Shown in pieces: positions 17,084-26,692 of a DNA stretch of 43,697 nucleotides. Origin of the DNA: Companilactobacillus tucceti DSM 20183. GTDB taxonomy: Bacteria; Bacillota; Bacilli; Lactobacillales; Lactobacillaceae. The stretch is from the NCBI RefSeq assembly GCF_001434665.1, contig NZ_AZDG01000008.1, positions 1-43,697 on the forward strand. Reading direction: 5' to 3'. Position numbers and translations under genes: made by a program. Below the pieces are notes generated by a model. The model was not told the DNA's origin. It made no database searches and saw only the letters and a program-made list of their open reading frames with translations. How positions within the stretch are numbered: position 1 is the first letter of the stretch; every line of letters starts with the position of its first letter.

Positions 17084-18853
17084 ATGGAAAAGAGAACAGA
17101 TTACTGTGGCAGCATTACTGAAAAATATGTTGGTCAACGAGTATCTCTAGACGGTTGGGTTCAAAAACGACGTGATTTAGGTGGATTGATTTTTGTCGAT
17201 CTTCGTGATTACAAAGGTATCGTTCAACTAGTTTTCAATACTGATCATAAAGAGGTATTGGAAGTCGCTGAAACTTTACGTTCAGAATATGTTATCAATG
17301 TATTGGGTACAGTTAGATTACGTGAAGAAAGTGCCATTAATGACAAAATGACAACTGGTAAAGTTGAAGTTGTTGTCGATACAGTTGAACTTTTAAATAA
17401 ATCAGTTACACCACCATTTGAAATTACTGATGATGTTGATGCATCAGAAGAAACAAAATTAAAGTATCGCTACCTTGATTTACGTAGACCAGAAATGCAA
17501 AAAGCTATTAGAACAAGAGCTCAAATCAAGCATTCAGTTCATGAATATTTACATGATAATGGATTCATTGATATTGAAACACCTAATCTAACACCATCAA
17601 CTCCAGAAGGTGCTCGTGATTACTTAGTTCCTTCTCGTGTTTATCCTGGACATTTTTATGCTTTACCACAATCACCTCAATTGTTTAAACAATTATTGAT
17701 GGTGGGTGGATTTGATCGTTATTATCAATTAGCTCACTGTTTCCGTGATGAAGACCTTCGTGGTGATCGTCAACCAGAGTTTACTCAAATTGACCTTGAA
17801 ATGAGTTTCATGTCTGCTGAGGAAATCCAAGAAGTTACAGAAGGCTTGATTGCTCGTGTTATGAAAGACGAAAAGGGTATTGATGTTAAGTTGCCATTCC
17901 CAAGAATTGATTGGGATGACGCTATGGCTAGATATGGTTCAGATAAACCTGATATTCGTTTCGGTATGGAATTACAAGACTTAAATGATGTTTTCGCTGA
18001 TAGTGAATTTAAAGTATTTAAGGGAACCATTGATAACGGCGGACATGTTAAGGCCATTGTAGTTAAAAATAATGCCGACAAGTATTCAAGAAAGAATATC
18101 GAAGCTTACCAAGAATACATCAAACGTTTTGGAGCTAAAGGCTTAGCTTGGCTTAAGTTTAATGATGATAAGATCACTGGACCAGTTGCTAAGTTTATTA
18201 CTGCTCAAGAAGATGCTTTAATTAAGCGTTTAGGCCTTGAGAATAATGATTTAGTATTATTTGTCGCCGACAAGAAGAAAGTTGTTGCTGATTCACTTGG
18301 ATACTTGCGTACAGCAATTGCTAAAGAATTAAAACTATATGATCCTAATGAATTTGCCTTTACATGGGTCGTTAACTGGCCACTATTTGAGTATGACGAA
18401 GGTATTAAGAGATGGACAGCAGCCCATCACCCATTTACAATGCCAAACGAAGAGGATATTCATTATCTTGATGAAGATCCACATAAGGCATATGCTCAAA
18501 GTTATGATATCGTATTGAACGGTTATGAATTAGGTGGAGGTTCGATCCGTATTCATAATGCTGAAATCCAAGAAAAGATGTTAAAAGCTCTAGAATTTAC
18601 TAAAGAAAAAGCTTATGCACAATTTGGATTCCTATTAGATGCTTTACAATACGGTTGTCCACCACATGGTGGTTTGGCTATTGGTTTGGATAGATTTGCT
18701 ATGCTTCTTTCAGGTAAAGATAATATTCGTGATGTTATTGCTTTCCCTAAGAACTCAAATGCTACAGAACCAATGACACATGCTCCACGAGCTGTTGATC
18801 CTAATCAATTGGTTGATCTAGGTATCGAAGTTTCAAAAACAGATGATAAATAA
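17084..18853 (+). CDS. aspS: Aspartyl-tRNA synthetase
   Basis: AspRS, 589 aa, charges tRNA-Asp. The order is an N-terminal OB-fold anticodon domain ([23 protein letters not shown], about residues 19-41), class II motif 2 ([20 protein letters not shown]), a bacterial insertion domain, and motif 3 ([14 protein letters not shown]) near the end. The length and insertion are typical of bacterial AspRS. Whether it is discriminating or also charges tRNA-Asn cannot be read safely here. It starts two bases after the hisS stop and shares its T-box leader. A terminator follows. Confidence 0.97.
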   Translation: MEKRTDYCGSITEKYVGQRVSLDGWVQKRRDLGGLIFVDLRDYKGIVQLVFNTDHKEVLEVAETLRSEYVINVLGTVRLREESAINDKMTTGKVEVVVDTVELLNKSVTPPFEITDDVDASEETKLKYRYLDLRRPEMQKAIRTRAQIKHSVHEYLHDNGFIDIETPNLTPSTPEGARDYLVPSRVYPGHFYALPQSPQLFKQLLMVGGFDRYYQLAHCFRDEDLRGDRQPEFTQIDLEMSFMSAEEIQEVTEGLIARVMKDEKGIDVKLPFPRIDWDDAMARYGSDKPDIRFGMELQDLNDVFADSEFKVFKGTIDNGGHVKAIVVKNNADKYSRKNIEAYQEYIKRFGAKGLAWLKFNDDKITGPVAKFITAQEDALIKRLGLENNDLVLFVADKKKVVADSLGYLRTAIAKELKLYDPNEFAFTWVVNWPLFEYDEGIKRWTAAHHPFTMPNEEDIHYLDEDPHKAYAQSYDIVLNGYELGGGSIRIHNAEIQEKMLKALEFTKEKAYAQFGFLLDALQYGCPPHGGLAIGLDRFAMLLSGKDNIRDVIAFPKNSNATEPMTHAPRAVDPNQLVDLGIEVSKTDDK

Positions 18854-18869
18854 TAATTAGTTCAAAATT

Positions 18870-18911
18870 AGAGATGCTAAGGGGCGATTACCCTTATAGC
18901 ATCTCTTTTTT
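18870..18911 (+). terminator. Rho-independent terminator after aspS
   Basis: AGAGATGCTAAGGG (18870-18883) pairs with CCCTTATAGCATCTCT (18891-18906), with one bulge, and a T run follows. Confidence 0.85.
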
Positions 18912-18996
18912 AATAATTATTTAATAAATATGAGCTAAATTATAGAAATACAAATATACTTGGTTATACTAAATAATACAGTTAGGAGTGATATGG

Positions 18997-19437
18997 TTGG
19001 CAAATGAGTATAAAAAAGATCTGAAGAACCTAAATGATATTCAATATAATGTTACCCAAAAAGCCGCTACAGAAAGACCGTTTAGTGGTGAATATGACGA
19101 TTTTTATAAAAAGGGTATTTATGTTGATGTTGCAAGCGGAGAACCGCTATTTTCATCTGCAAAAAAATTTGATGCTGGTTGTGGATGGCCATCATTCAGT
19201 CAACCAATTGCTAGATTAACTGAAAATAAGGATAATTCATTGTTGGTTCAAAGAACTGAGGTAAGAAGTAAAATTGCAAATTCACATTTAGGACATGTGT
19301 TTGATGATGGTCCAAAAGAACTAGGTGGACTAAGATATTGCATTAACTCTGCTGCTTTAAAATTTATCCCATATGATGAGATGGACAAAAAAGGCTACGG
19401 TGAATTTAAGAAGTACGTTGACGAGGGGGATAAATAA
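18997..19437 (+). CDS. msrB: Peptide-methionine (R)-S-oxide reductase
   Basis: MsrB reduces the R form of methionine sulfoxide in proteins. The 146-aa protein has the family blocks [12 protein letters not shown], the [10 protein letters not shown] motif, the [21 protein letters not shown] segment, and the catalytic Cys in [12 protein letters not shown]. The two CxxC zinc motifs of some MsrBs are absent, as in many lactic acid bacteria. I prefer TTG 18997: TAGGAG (18983-18988) lies eight bases before it, while the GTG at 18988 overlaps that site. The stop overlaps the msrA start (TAATG), so the two are coupled. Confidence 0.93.
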   Translation: MANEYKKDLKNLNDIQYNVTQKAATERPFSGEYDDFYKKGIYVDVASGEPLFSSAKKFDAGCGWPSFSQPIARLTENKDNSLLVQRTEVRSKIANSHLGHVFDDGPKELGGLRYCINSAALKFIPYDEMDKKGYGEFKKYVDEGDK

Positions 19438-19955
19438 TGAAAAAAGAAACAGCTATTTTTGCAGGCGGATGTTTTTGGTGCATGGTAAAACCATTTGATA
19501 CACAACCGGGCATAATCTCGGTTATTTCTGGATATACAGGTGGACATGTACCAAACCCAACATACGAGCAAGTATGTACTGGTACAACAGGTCATACTGA
19601 AGCGGTCAAGATAACGTATGATGCTGATGTTTTTTCTTACAAGCAATTAGTAGAAATATATTGGCAAGTTGCTGATCCAACAGATGCTACGGGTCAGTTT
19701 CAAGACCGTGGTGATAGTTATCGACCAGTAATTTATTATTCTAATGAGGAACAAAAAGAAATTGCTGAATCCGAAAAAAAGGCTTTAGTAGAATCAGGCC
19801 AATTTGATGAACCTATTGTTACTCAAATTTTACCTGCAAAAGAGTTTTATGTTGCTGAAGATTACCATCAGGACTTCTATAAAAAGAATCCAGAGCGTTT
19901 TGAAATGGAAGAAAAAGGTGGAAGAGGAGATTTTATCAAAAAACACAGCAAATAA
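19437..19955 (+). CDS. msrA: Peptide-methionine (S)-S-oxide reductase
   Basis: MsrA reduces the S form of methionine sulfoxide and complements MsrB from the gene just before. The 172-aa protein carries the active-site motif [12 protein letters not shown] (Cys near residue 12) and the [14 protein letters not shown] and [17 protein letters not shown] segments that line the substrate pocket. GAGGGGGA in the 3' end of msrB is the ribosome site. No clear terminator is seen between it and the YitT-family gene 70 bases on. Confidence 0.96.
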   Translation: MKKETAIFAGGCFWCMVKPFDTQPGIISVISGYTGGHVPNPTYEQVCTGTTGHTEAVKITYDADVFSYKQLVEIYWQVADPTDATGQFQDRGDSYRPVIYYSNEEQKEIAESEKKALVESGQFDEPIVTQILPAKEFYVAEDYHQDFYKKNPERFEMEEKGGRGDFIKKHSK

Positions 19956-20025
19956 GCTGAAAAATGACGTATCTGTGCTAAGATTACATTGGTGAAAATG
20001 AAATTATTATAGGAGTAATCTTAAT

Positions 20026-20904
20026 ATGGATGAAATAGATAAGTTAATTGAGAGGCATCAAAACTTATCAAAACTTTCAGTAGCTTTCTTATATTCAATT
20101 ACGGTTTCAATTGCCGTTAATATGTTTTGGACTCCTGGTGGGATATATGGTTCTGGAGTAACCGGTGCAGCACAGTTGGTTTCAACGGTCACTGGACGCT
20201 GGTTCCCATTCCATATTTCTACAGCTGTCATGTATTTTGCATTAAATGCTCCATTATTTGTTTTGTCTTGGCGCAAGATCGACCACAAATTCACCCTTTT
20301 TACAGTGGTTGCAGTCGCTTTAGCCAGTACAATGATGCATTTATTACCAGGTACTAGAATTACAGCTGATCCACTTATTTGTGCCATTTTTGGTGGTGTA
20401 GTAAATGGATTTGGTACTGGGATGTCCCTTAGAAACGGTATATCTACCGGTGGAATTGATATTTTAGGAATTATTTTGAGAAAGAAGACGGGAAAGAGTG
20501 TTGGGACAATAAATATTATCTTCAACATCTTTATCATCTCCTGTGCTGGACTAATATTTGGCTGGGTTCATGCCTTATATAGTGCGGTAAGTATTTTTAT
20601 TAATGGTCAAGTTATAGATATGGTTTATAACAAGGATCAAAAGTTACAAGTTATGATCGTAACTTCAAAACCCAAAAACGTAATTACACAAATTCAAAGT
20701 GAAATGCGTCGAGGTATAACAATTGTTCATGATGCAGAAGGTGCCTATAAGCATGAAGAAAAGACAATTCTTTTTACAATTATTTCTCGATCAGAATTAC
20801 ATGATTTAGAAACAGCTATGGAAGCGTCTGATCAACATGCCTTTGTTAGTGTTACTGATACAGTTAAAATTATGGGTAGGTTCTATCAAAAACATATTTA
20901 TTAA
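20026..20904 (+). CDS. YitT-family membrane protein with DUF2179 domain
   Basis: This 292-aa protein has about five membrane segments in the first 200 residues (YitT_membrane), including the Gly-rich GGIYGSGVTGAAQL start and the NGISTGGIDILGIILRKKTG block typical of the family. A C-terminal soluble DUF2179 domain of about 80 residues follows (LQVMIVTSKPKNVITQI to the end). The family role is not established; transport or membrane-linked signalling has been suggested. AGGAG lies 12 bases before the ATG. It follows msrBA and is probably separate from nfo, with a weak terminator between. Confidence 0.9.
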   Translation: MDEIDKLIERHQNLSKLSVAFLYSITVSIAVNMFWTPGGIYGSGVTGAAQLVSTVTGRWFPFHISTAVMYFALNAPLFVLSWRKIDHKFTLFTVVAVALASTMMHLLPGTRITADPLICAIFGGVVNGFGTGMSLRNGISTGGIDILGIILRKKTGKSVGTINIIFNIFIISCAGLIFGWVHALYSAVSIFINGQVIDMVYNKDQKLQVMIVTSKPKNVITQIQSEMRRGITIVHDAEGAYKHEEKTILFTIISRSELHDLETAMEASDQHAFVSVTDTVKIMGRFYQKHIY

Positions 20905-20911
20905 TAATAAA

Positions 20912-20940
20912 AGAAAAAAGCTGTTAGCTTTTCTCTTTTT
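20912..20940 (+). terminator. Probable Rho-independent terminator
   Basis: AGAAAAAAGCT (20912-20922) pairs with AGCTTTTCT (20926-20934) with a small bulge, then CTTTTTG follows. The stem is AT-rich and so weak. Confidence 0.6.
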
Positions 20941-20980
20941 GATTTAAAATTAGAATATCTTTTCAAAAAGGAGCTTAATT

Positions 20981-21877
20981 ATGATAATTGGATCACACGT
21001 TGCAATGAAAGCACCAAAAATGTTGGCAGGATCTGCCAAAGAGGCGCACAGTTACGATGCAAATGCGATGATGATTTTTACAGGAGCACCTCAAAATACT
21101 CGCCGTAAAGATGTTTCGGAAATGAATATTGAAGAAGGGCAAAGATTATTAAAATTATATGGCATTGACCATATAATTGGTCATGCTCCTTATATTGTTA
21201 ATTTGGGAAATACAGTTAAACCTGAAAATCTTCCATTTGGTATTTCGTTTATGCATGATGAAATAAAACGTGCGGATGCTTTGGGAATTGAGGCACTCAG
21301 TTTTCATCCTGGAGCTCATTTGAAACAAGGTCCAGAAGTTGCCTTAAAACAAATTGCAGAAGCCTTAGATGAAGCAATCGATGAAAATCAAAAAGTTACA
21401 ATTGCTTTAGAAACAATGGCTGGTAAAGGTACAGAAGTAGGAATAAATTTTGAACAATTAGCAATGATTTTTGACCATTGTCAGCATAATGATAAATTGT
21501 CTGTAACTATGGATACCTGTCATATGAATGATGCTGGTTATAATGTCAAAGATGATTTTGATGGTGTTTTAAATGAATTCGATCATATTCTAGGTATTGA
21601 TAAAATTTCAGTGATCCATTTGAATGATTCTAAAAATGAACAAGGTTCACATAAAGATAGACATGAAAACATTGGCTTTGGAACAATTGGATTTGATACT
21701 TTAAATTATGTTGCTCATCATCCCCAGTTAGAAGAAGTACCTAAAATAATGGAAACTCCTTATGTTAAGAAAAATGAAGATGATAAAAAGGGCGTTGCAC
21801 CATATAAGTTAGAAATTGAGATGTTACGTAATCAGAAATTTGATCCAGAAATGCAAGAGAAATTAAAAAAGAGCTAG
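20981..21877 (+). CDS. nfo: Endonuclease IV (AP endonuclease)
   Basis: Endonuclease IV cuts DNA at abasic sites in base-excision repair. The 298-aa TIM-barrel protein keeps the three-zinc site: GSHVAMKAP start, His in [21 protein letters not shown], the Glu in [20 protein letters not shown], the VIHLNDSKN and [13 protein letters not shown] block, and the Glu in IMETPY. The length is normal for the family. AAGGAG lies before the ATG. It converges with ppsR, and both share the hairpin at 21868. Confidence 0.95.
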   Translation: MIIGSHVAMKAPKMLAGSAKEAHSYDANAMMIFTGAPQNTRRKDVSEMNIEEGQRLLKLYGIDHIIGHAPYIVNLGNTVKPENLPFGISFMHDEIKRADALGIEALSFHPGAHLKQGPEVALKQIAEALDEAIDENQKVTIALETMAGKGTEVGINFEQLAMIFDHCQHNDKLSVTMDTCHMNDAGYNVKDDFDGVLNEFDHILGIDKISVIHLNDSKNEQGSHKDRHENIGFGTIGFDTLNYVAHHPQLEEVPKIMETPYVKKNEDDKKGVAPYKLEIEMLRNQKFDPEMQEKLKKS

Positions 21878-21894
21878 CCAAAGGCTAGCTCTTT
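21868..21894. terminator. Bidirectional terminator between nfo and ppsR
   Basis: AAAGAGCTAGCC (21868-21879) and GGCTAGCTCTTT (21883-21894) form a perfect 12-bp stem with loop AAA. The stem contains the stop codons of both converging genes. Confidence 0.88.
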
Positions 21895-22706
21895 GTGTAT
21901 CCATTAATATTTAATTGTTCCATAATGAGTGCAGCAGTTTCTTCAATGGAACGATCAGCAACATTGATAACTGGACAACCAAGTTCTTTGTAAATCTTGT
22001 TAGAATAGTCTAATTCTTTTTGAATTTCATTTTCTTCTGAGTAGGTAGTATCAGGATCTAATCCATAAGCTATCATTCTCTGACGTCTAATTTTTGTTAA
22101 AACGTTCATATCATTTGTTAGTCCGACGATTTTTTTAGGATTTACTTTCCACAACTCATCTGGTATTGCAGCTGTTGGTACCAGTGGGAGATTAGCAACT
22201 TTAATATTTTTGTTTGCTAAGTAAAGTGATAGAGGAGTCTTAGATGTTCTAGAAATTCCTAATAGAACTAAGTCAGCTTCTAAAAGTCCCTTAGAATTTT
22301 TACCATCATCGTTATTGACAGTGAATTCCATAGCTGAGATCATATCAAAGTAATTTTGGTTTAGTTCATGAATGAGTCCCTTTTGACGTAAGGGCTCTTC
22401 ATGAGTTATCTGACCAAAAGTACCAATAATAGGGTTAAGAATGTCATAATAAGTAATTTGGTGTTCTTGGCAATATGTATTAATGATCTCACTTATTTCC
22501 TTAGAAACAATTGTATGCAGTATAACTGCTCTTTTCTCATTCGCCAGGTTTAAAATATTTTTTAATTGGTCATCATTTTTTACGAAAGGATATTTGGTGT
22601 ATACAATATCCAATTGCGGGAACTGTGCAAACGCTGCTTTAGCAACACGTACAGCCGTTTCTCCGGCAGCATCTGATAGGGCAAATACATCAACTCGTTG
22701 GGACAT
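21885..22706 (-). CDS. ppsR: Pyruvate, phosphate dikinase regulatory protein (kinase/phosphorylase)
   Basis: This DUF299 protein both phosphorylates (ADP-dependent) and dephosphorylates (Pi-dependent) a Thr on pyruvate, phosphate dikinase. The 273-aa protein shows the P-loop-like motif GISRTSKT (about residues 150-157), the following PLSLYLAN segment, the early SDAAGETA motif, and the RIGLT-like KKIVGLTND block. AGGAGG lies just before the ATG. It is read away from rpsU. The target enzyme gene is not in this window, so the substrate is assigned from the family only. Confidence 0.92.
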   Translation of the reverse strand: MSQRVDVFALSDAAGETAVRVAKAAFAQFPQLDIVYTKYPFVKNDDQLKNILNLANEKRAVILHTIVSKEISEIINTYCQEHQITYYDILNPIIGTFGQITHEEPLRQKGLIHELNQNYFDMISAMEFTVNNDDGKNSKGLLEADLVLLGISRTSKTPLSLYLANKNIKVANLPLVPTAAIPDELWKVNPKKIVGLTNDMNVLTKIRRQRMIAYGLDPDTTYSEENEIQKELDYSNKIYKELGCPVINVADRSIEETAALIMEQLNINGYTKS

Positions 22707-22739
22707 AACAAATTCCTCCTAAAAAATTTAAAAAATTGT

Positions 22740-22767
22740 TTGAACATTACCTTCTTTTTGTTATAAT
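22740..22767 (+). promoter_or_regulatory. Promoter of rpsU
   Basis: TTGAAC (22740-22745), a 16-base spacer and a perfect TATAAT (22762-22767) lie 63 bases before the rpsU start. Confidence 0.75.
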
Positions 22768-22830
22768 AACATATGAACTGTGAAAGAAATAGACAGTTAC
22801 GCTTTAAATCGGAAGGAGGGATATCATAAT

Positions 22831-23013
22831 ATGTCAAAAACAGTCGTTCGTGAAAATGAATCGCTAGATGATGCTCTTCGTCGTTTTAAACGCTCTGTCT
22901 CAAAAAGTGGTACACTTCAAGAATATCGTAAGAGAGAATTTTACGAAAAGCCAAGTGTAAAGAAAAAGCTTAAGTCAGAAGCTGCTCGTAAACGCAACAA
23001 GAAACGTCGTTAA
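22831..23013 (+). CDS. rpsU: Ribosomal protein bS21
   Basis: bS21 is a 60-aa basic protein of the 30S subunit, near the site where the mRNA leader pairs with 16S rRNA. It has the family pattern [20 protein letters not shown] and a Lys/Arg-rich tail. ATG 22831 follows GGAAGGAGG; the in-frame start 51 bases upstream adds a non-homologous extension and is rejected. The gene has a promoter and a strong terminator of its own, so it appears monocistronic although phoH follows closely. Confidence 0.96.
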   Translation: MSKTVVRENESLDDALRRFKRSVSKSGTLQEYRKREFYEKPSVKKKLKSEAARKRNKKRR

Positions 23014-23022
23014 TATAAAGAA

Positions 23023-23058
23023 AGGGTTAAAACATTATATGTTTTAACCTTTTTTTTA
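23023..23058 (+). terminator. Rho-independent terminator after rpsU
   Basis: AGGGTTAAAACA (about 23023-23033) pairs with TGTTTTAACCT (23040-23050) and is followed by eight T residues. Confidence 0.88.
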
Positions 23059-23112
23059 TAAGTTTTTTACATTCTTGTGCTATCATTCAAGATAATAGGA
23101 GGGTGTGTGTTA

Positions 23113-24087
23113 TTGACAGAAAATAGCGAACAAGTTAAGCAAAACATTACTATTAGAAACCAACAAGATGCCGCAAATATATTTGGTATCAATGATAGCA
23201 ATTTAACACTTATTGAAGAAGGTATGAATGTCAAAATACATGCCTTTGGCGATCAGTTAGATGTTACTGGTGACGAAGACGACGTAAATAAGACTATTAC
23301 TTTTTTACGGATCCTTATCAAGTTATCAGGTAATAAGATCAGTATAGGTGCCCCTGATGTCGTTAGTGGGTTAAAAATGATCGAGCGTGGAACTTTAGAT
23401 TATTTTGAGGACCTCTATAAAGATGAATTGATCAAAGATTATGGTGGTAAACCAGTTAGAGTTAGAAACTTTGGTCAGAGACAATATATCAATGCAATTA
23501 AGCACAATGATATAACTTTTGGTATTGGACCAGCGGGTACAGGTAAAACTTACCTAGCAGTCGTTATGGCCGTAGCAGCTCTAAAAAAGGGAACAGTTAA
23601 AAGAATTATCTTAACTAGACCAGCTGTAGAAGCTGGAGAAAGTTTAGGATTTTTGCCAGGTGATTTAAAAGAAAAAGTTGATCCATATATGCGTCCAATT
23701 TATGATGCTTTATATGCTATTTTGGGTACAGAACATACTGGCCGTTTATTAGAGCGAGGGGTCATCGAAGTTGCTCCATTGGCTTATATGAGAGGTCGTA
23801 CTTTAGATGAAGCATTTGTCATATTAGATGAAGCTCAAAATACAACTCAAGAACAAATGAAGATGTTTCTTACTAGACTAGGTTTTGGTTCAACAATGAT
23901 AGTTAATGGTGATATTTCTCAGATCGATTTACCTAGAAATGCTAAAAGTGGTTTAGTTCAAGCAAAGAAAATCTTAAATAATTTACCACATATTGGGTTT
24001 ATCAACTTTACTTCAGCCGACGTTGTAAGACATCCAGTCGTGGCTGAAATTATTGATGCCTATGACGAAACAGATAAAACAGAATAA
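23113..24087 (+). CDS. phoH: PhoH-like ATPase
   Basis: This 324-aa cytosolic P-loop ATPase of the PhoH/YlaK type probably acts in RNA metabolism, given its constant link to ybeY and era. Walker A is GPAGTGKT (139-146); Walker B is in AFVILDEAQNTT; a sensor-like NGDISQIDLP follows. I place the start at TTG 23113, nine bases after AGGAGGG (23097-23103). A GTG at 23107 would be too close to that site, and the ATG-type frame further up has no ribosome site. It heads the phoH-ybeY-cdd-era-recO operon. Confidence 0.93.
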   Translation: MTENSEQVKQNITIRNQQDAANIFGINDSNLTLIEEGMNVKIHAFGDQLDVTGDEDDVNKTITFLRILIKLSGNKISIGAPDVVSGLKMIERGTLDYFEDLYKDELIKDYGGKPVRVRNFGQRQYINAIKHNDITFGIGPAGTGKTYLAVVMAVAALKKGTVKRIILTRPAVEAGESLGFLPGDLKEKVDPYMRPIYDALYAILGTEHTGRLLERGVIEVAPLAYMRGRTLDEAFVILDEAQNTTQEQMKMFLTRLGFGSTMIVNGDISQIDLPRNAKSGLVQAKKILNNLPHIGFINFTSADVVRHPVVAEIIDAYDETDKTE

Positions 24088-24103
24088 TGATACGGGGATA
24101 AAA

Positions 24104-24574
24104 ATGGATTTAGAAATTTTTAATGATGATAAATTAATTGATGAAAAACGTGAAAATTGGGTAAAAGACTTAGTTAAATTTACTTTTAATGATTTGGAAT
24201 TAAAAGATAGTACAGAGCTTTCAATTCATTTCGTAACTAAAGATAAGATTCATGAAATAAATAAAGAGTACCGTGATGTTGATCGTGCAACTGATGTTAT
24301 TAGCTTTGCTATTAATGATGGTGAGGATTCATTAGATTACATTGAGAGCCAGATCCCAGACCTACCTGTTGATTTAGGTGATTTATTTATTAGTGTTGAA
24401 ATTGTAGATGAACATGCTAAGGACTATGGGCATTCTTTTGATCGTGAACTTGGATACACTATCGTTCATGGTATTTTGCATCTTAATGGTTATGACCACA
24501 TCAAACCAGAAGATGAAAAAGTTATGATTGGATTACAAGAAAAGATTCTTAGTGCCTATGGCCTAGAAAAATAA
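24104..24574 (+). CDS. ybeY: Endoribonuclease YbeY
   Basis: YbeY is a zinc RNase involved in 16S rRNA 3' end maturation and ribosome quality control. The 156-aa protein has the metal motif HGILHLNGYDH (HxxxHxxxxxH) and the RDVDRATDVISF block upstream. ATG 24104 is chosen over an earlier in-frame ATG that overlaps phoH, because it has a ribosome site (CGGGGA) and gives the normal length. It lies 16 bases after phoH. The gene usually found next, dgkA, is missing here. Confidence 0.95.
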   Translation: MDLEIFNDDKLIDEKRENWVKDLVKFTFNDLELKDSTELSIHFVTKDKIHEINKEYRDVDRATDVISFAINDGEDSLDYIESQIPDLPVDLGDLFISVEIVDEHAKDYGHSFDRELGYTIVHGILHLNGYDHIKPEDEKVMIGLQEKILSAYGLEK

Positions 24575-24585
24575 GGAGTCTACTA

Positions 24586-24987
24586 TTGGAAATTAACGAA
24601 AAAGAGTTATTCGATGTTGCAATAAAAGCAATGGAAAATGCCTATACACCTTATTCTCATTATCACGTTGGAGCTGCATTGGTGGCTGACAATGGTAAAA
24701 TTTATTCAGGTGTTAATATAGAAAATGCTTCGTATGGACTCACAAATTGTGCTGAGAGAACGGCTATTTTTAAAGCAGTTTCTGAAGGTGTGCGTTCAAT
24801 TGAAGCAATCATTGTTGTTAATGGAACTAAAGAAATGTCTAAACCTTGCGGAGCATGTCGACAGGTTATGAGTGAATTTATGGGCGGATCAGCACCCGTG
24901 TTTCTTTCAAATAATAGTAATGATTTTAAAGAATTTAAATTTAAAGAAATTTTGCCGCTAGCATTTAGCGATAAGGATATGGATTAA
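24586..24987 (+). CDS. cdd: Cytidine deaminase
   Basis: Cdd converts cytidine and deoxycytidine to the uridine forms in pyrimidine salvage. The 133-aa tetrameric-type enzyme shows the catalytic Cys-Ala-Glu in [11 protein letters not shown] (Glu is the proton shuttle) and the second zinc site [12 protein letters not shown], plus the substrate-binding [11 protein letters not shown]. The start is TTG with AAGGAG nine bases before it. It sits tightly between ybeY and era (one base before era), so it shares their transcript. Confidence 0.95.
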   Translation: MEINEKELFDVAIKAMENAYTPYSHYHVGAALVADNGKIYSGVNIENASYGLTNCAERTAIFKAVSEGVRSIEAIIVVNGTKEMSKPCGACRQVMSEFMGGSAPVFLSNNSNDFKEFKFKEILPLAFSDKDMD

Positions 24988-24988
24988 T

Positions 24989-25897
24989 ATGGATAAAAAT
25001 TTTCGTTCAGGTTTTGTAGCAATAATTGGTCGTCCTAATGTAGGAAAATCAACTTTTATGAATCGTATCATCAAAGAACAAATAGCAATAACATCACCAA
25101 AAGCTCAGACAACTAGAAATAAAATTCAAGGAATCTATACATATGATGAACGTCAAATCATCTTTTTGGATACACCAGGTATTCATAAACCACATAATGG
25201 ATTAGATCAATATATGGATAAGGCAGCTGTTTCGGCATTAAAGGAAGTAGACGCTGTATTATTTATGACGGAAGCCGGTCAGAGTGCGGGACCTGGTGAT
25301 AAATTTATAATTGAAGAATTGAAGAAAGTAAAAGCACCTGTCTTTTTGATTCTTAATAAAATCGATTTGATCAATCCTGATGAAATGGCTCCACAAATCA
25401 ATGAATATAAAGATTTATTAGATTTCGCTGAAGTTATTCCAATTTCAGCTACTAATGGGAATAATGTTGAAGACTTAATTGACTCACTAACAAAAGCGTT
25501 GCCAGTAGGACCTCAATATTATGATGATGATCAAATTACAGATCATCCTGAATATTTTGTTGTTGGAGAATTGATTCGTGAAAAGATTTTGGAAGATACT
25601 CGTGATGAAATTCCTCATTCAGTTGCCGTAATCGTCGATTCGATGAATCAGCGTAGTGAAACAGGTAAGCTTCAAGTAGAAGCTACTATTTATGTGGAAC
25701 GAGATACCCAAAAGAAAATCGTTATTGGTAAAGGTGCCAGCATGTTAAAGAATATTGGTATCGGATCTCGTATAAAGATTGAACATTTATTAGGTGAAAA
25801 GATAAATCTAAAACTTTGGGTAAAAGTTAAAAAGAATTGGCGTGACGATGCATTATTCTTATCACGTGCAGGATATTCGGTTAAGGATATTAACTAA
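24989..25897 (+). CDS. era: GTPase Era
   Basis: Era binds the 3' end of 16S rRNA and acts in 30S subunit assembly. The 302-aa protein has G1 GRPNVGKS (14-21), G3 DTPGIHKP, G4 NKIDLI and G5 ISATNG, then a linker and a C-terminal KH domain with [11 protein letters not shown], the RNA-binding loop. The length is standard. It overlaps recO by one base (TAATG), so the two are translationally coupled. Confidence 0.97.
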   Translation: MDKNFRSGFVAIIGRPNVGKSTFMNRIIKEQIAITSPKAQTTRNKIQGIYTYDERQIIFLDTPGIHKPHNGLDQYMDKAAVSALKEVDAVLFMTEAGQSAGPGDKFIIEELKKVKAPVFLILNKIDLINPDEMAPQINEYKDLLDFAEVIPISATNGNNVEDLIDSLTKALPVGPQYYDDDQITDHPEYFVVGELIREKILEDTRDEIPHSVAVIVDSMNQRSETGKLQVEATIYVERDTQKKIVIGKGASMLKNIGIGSRIKIEHLLGEKINLKLWVKVKKNWRDDALFLSRAGYSVKDIN

Positions 25898-26652
25898 TGA
25901 AGTTTCCATCTAACTTTTTTGGTATTGTCGTTAAACGTCAACGTTATCGTGAAAAAGATGCGTTGGTGACGATTATTACTAAAGAATATGGTTTTAAAAC
26001 TTTTTTAGTTAGAGGTACTCAAGGTCCTAAGTCTAAAATATCTGGTTCTGTCATACCTTTCTCATATGGAGATTACACAGGTTTAATCAAAGATGAAGGT
26101 CTATCATATTTAAATTCAGCAAGTAATGTAAAACAGTTTGACGAAATAATTCAAGATATTGAGTTAAATGCATATGCTACATTTTTATTTGACTTAATGT
26201 CCAACGCTTTTTTGAACGAAGTTATTCCGGAAGATTGGTATAAAGATTTTTTTAAGGCTTTACTTTATATTGATAACGGATATGATGCTCAAATAGTTGT
26301 AAATATATTGCAAATGCATTTATTGAAAGTGTTTGGTGTTGAGCCCAACATGGATTCTTGTGTAGTTGGTGGAGAAAAAACAGGACGTTTTGATTTCTCG
26401 GTTATTTTAGGTGGGTTGTTGTGTTCGAAGCACTTTAATCAGGATGTTCATCGTTTACATTTATCAGAAAAAACAATCTATTTTTTAAGATTGTTTAGTA
26501 AAATTTCTCTAAATCAAATTAGCAGTATCAATCTCAAAGAAAGCAATAAAGATTTGATTCAGCACGCAATAGATTCTATTTATATAGGATCAGTTGGATC
26601 TTATCCTAAAAGTAAAACTTTTATTGATAATATGCATACATGGCATATTTAG
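25897..26652 (+). CDS. recO: DNA repair protein RecO
   Basis: RecO helps load RecA on SSB-coated gaps. The 251-aa protein has the N-terminal OB fold (FFGIVVKRQRYREKDALVTIIT, and FLVRGTQGPKSK) and a helical C-terminal part. The zinc site usual in RecO (CxxC...CxxC/H) is partly lost: CVVGG keeps only the first Cys of the first pair, and the second reads CSKH. This may weaken or remove zinc binding. The protein otherwise has the normal length and closes the phoH-era operon. No terminator follows; the glyQ promoter begins five bases after the stop. Confidence 0.93.
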   Translation: MKFPSNFFGIVVKRQRYREKDALVTIITKEYGFKTFLVRGTQGPKSKISGSVIPFSYGDYTGLIKDEGLSYLNSASNVKQFDEIIQDIELNAYATFLFDLMSNAFLNEVIPEDWYKDFFKALLYIDNGYDAQIVVNILQMHLLKVFGVEPNMDSCVVGGEKTGRFDFSVILGGLLCSKHFNQDVHRLHLSEKTIYFLRLFSKISLNQISSINLKESNKDLIQHAIDSIYIGSVGSYPKSKTFIDNMHTWHI

Positions 26653-26656
26653 AGAA

Positions 26657-26685
26657 TTGACATTTTTTGCAAAAATGGTTATTAT
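26657..26685 (+). promoter_or_regulatory. Promoter of the glyQS operon
   Basis: TTGACA (26657-26662), an exact 17-base spacer and TATTAT (26680-26685). It predicts transcription from about 26692, directly at the start of the T-box leader. Confidence 0.8.
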
Positions 26686-26692
26686 TTAAATT

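Noticed and set aside
20058-20537. 159-codon open frame on the minus strand
   Set aside because: It lies opposite the YitT-family gene, has no ribosome site and an unlikely composition. It is a shadow frame.
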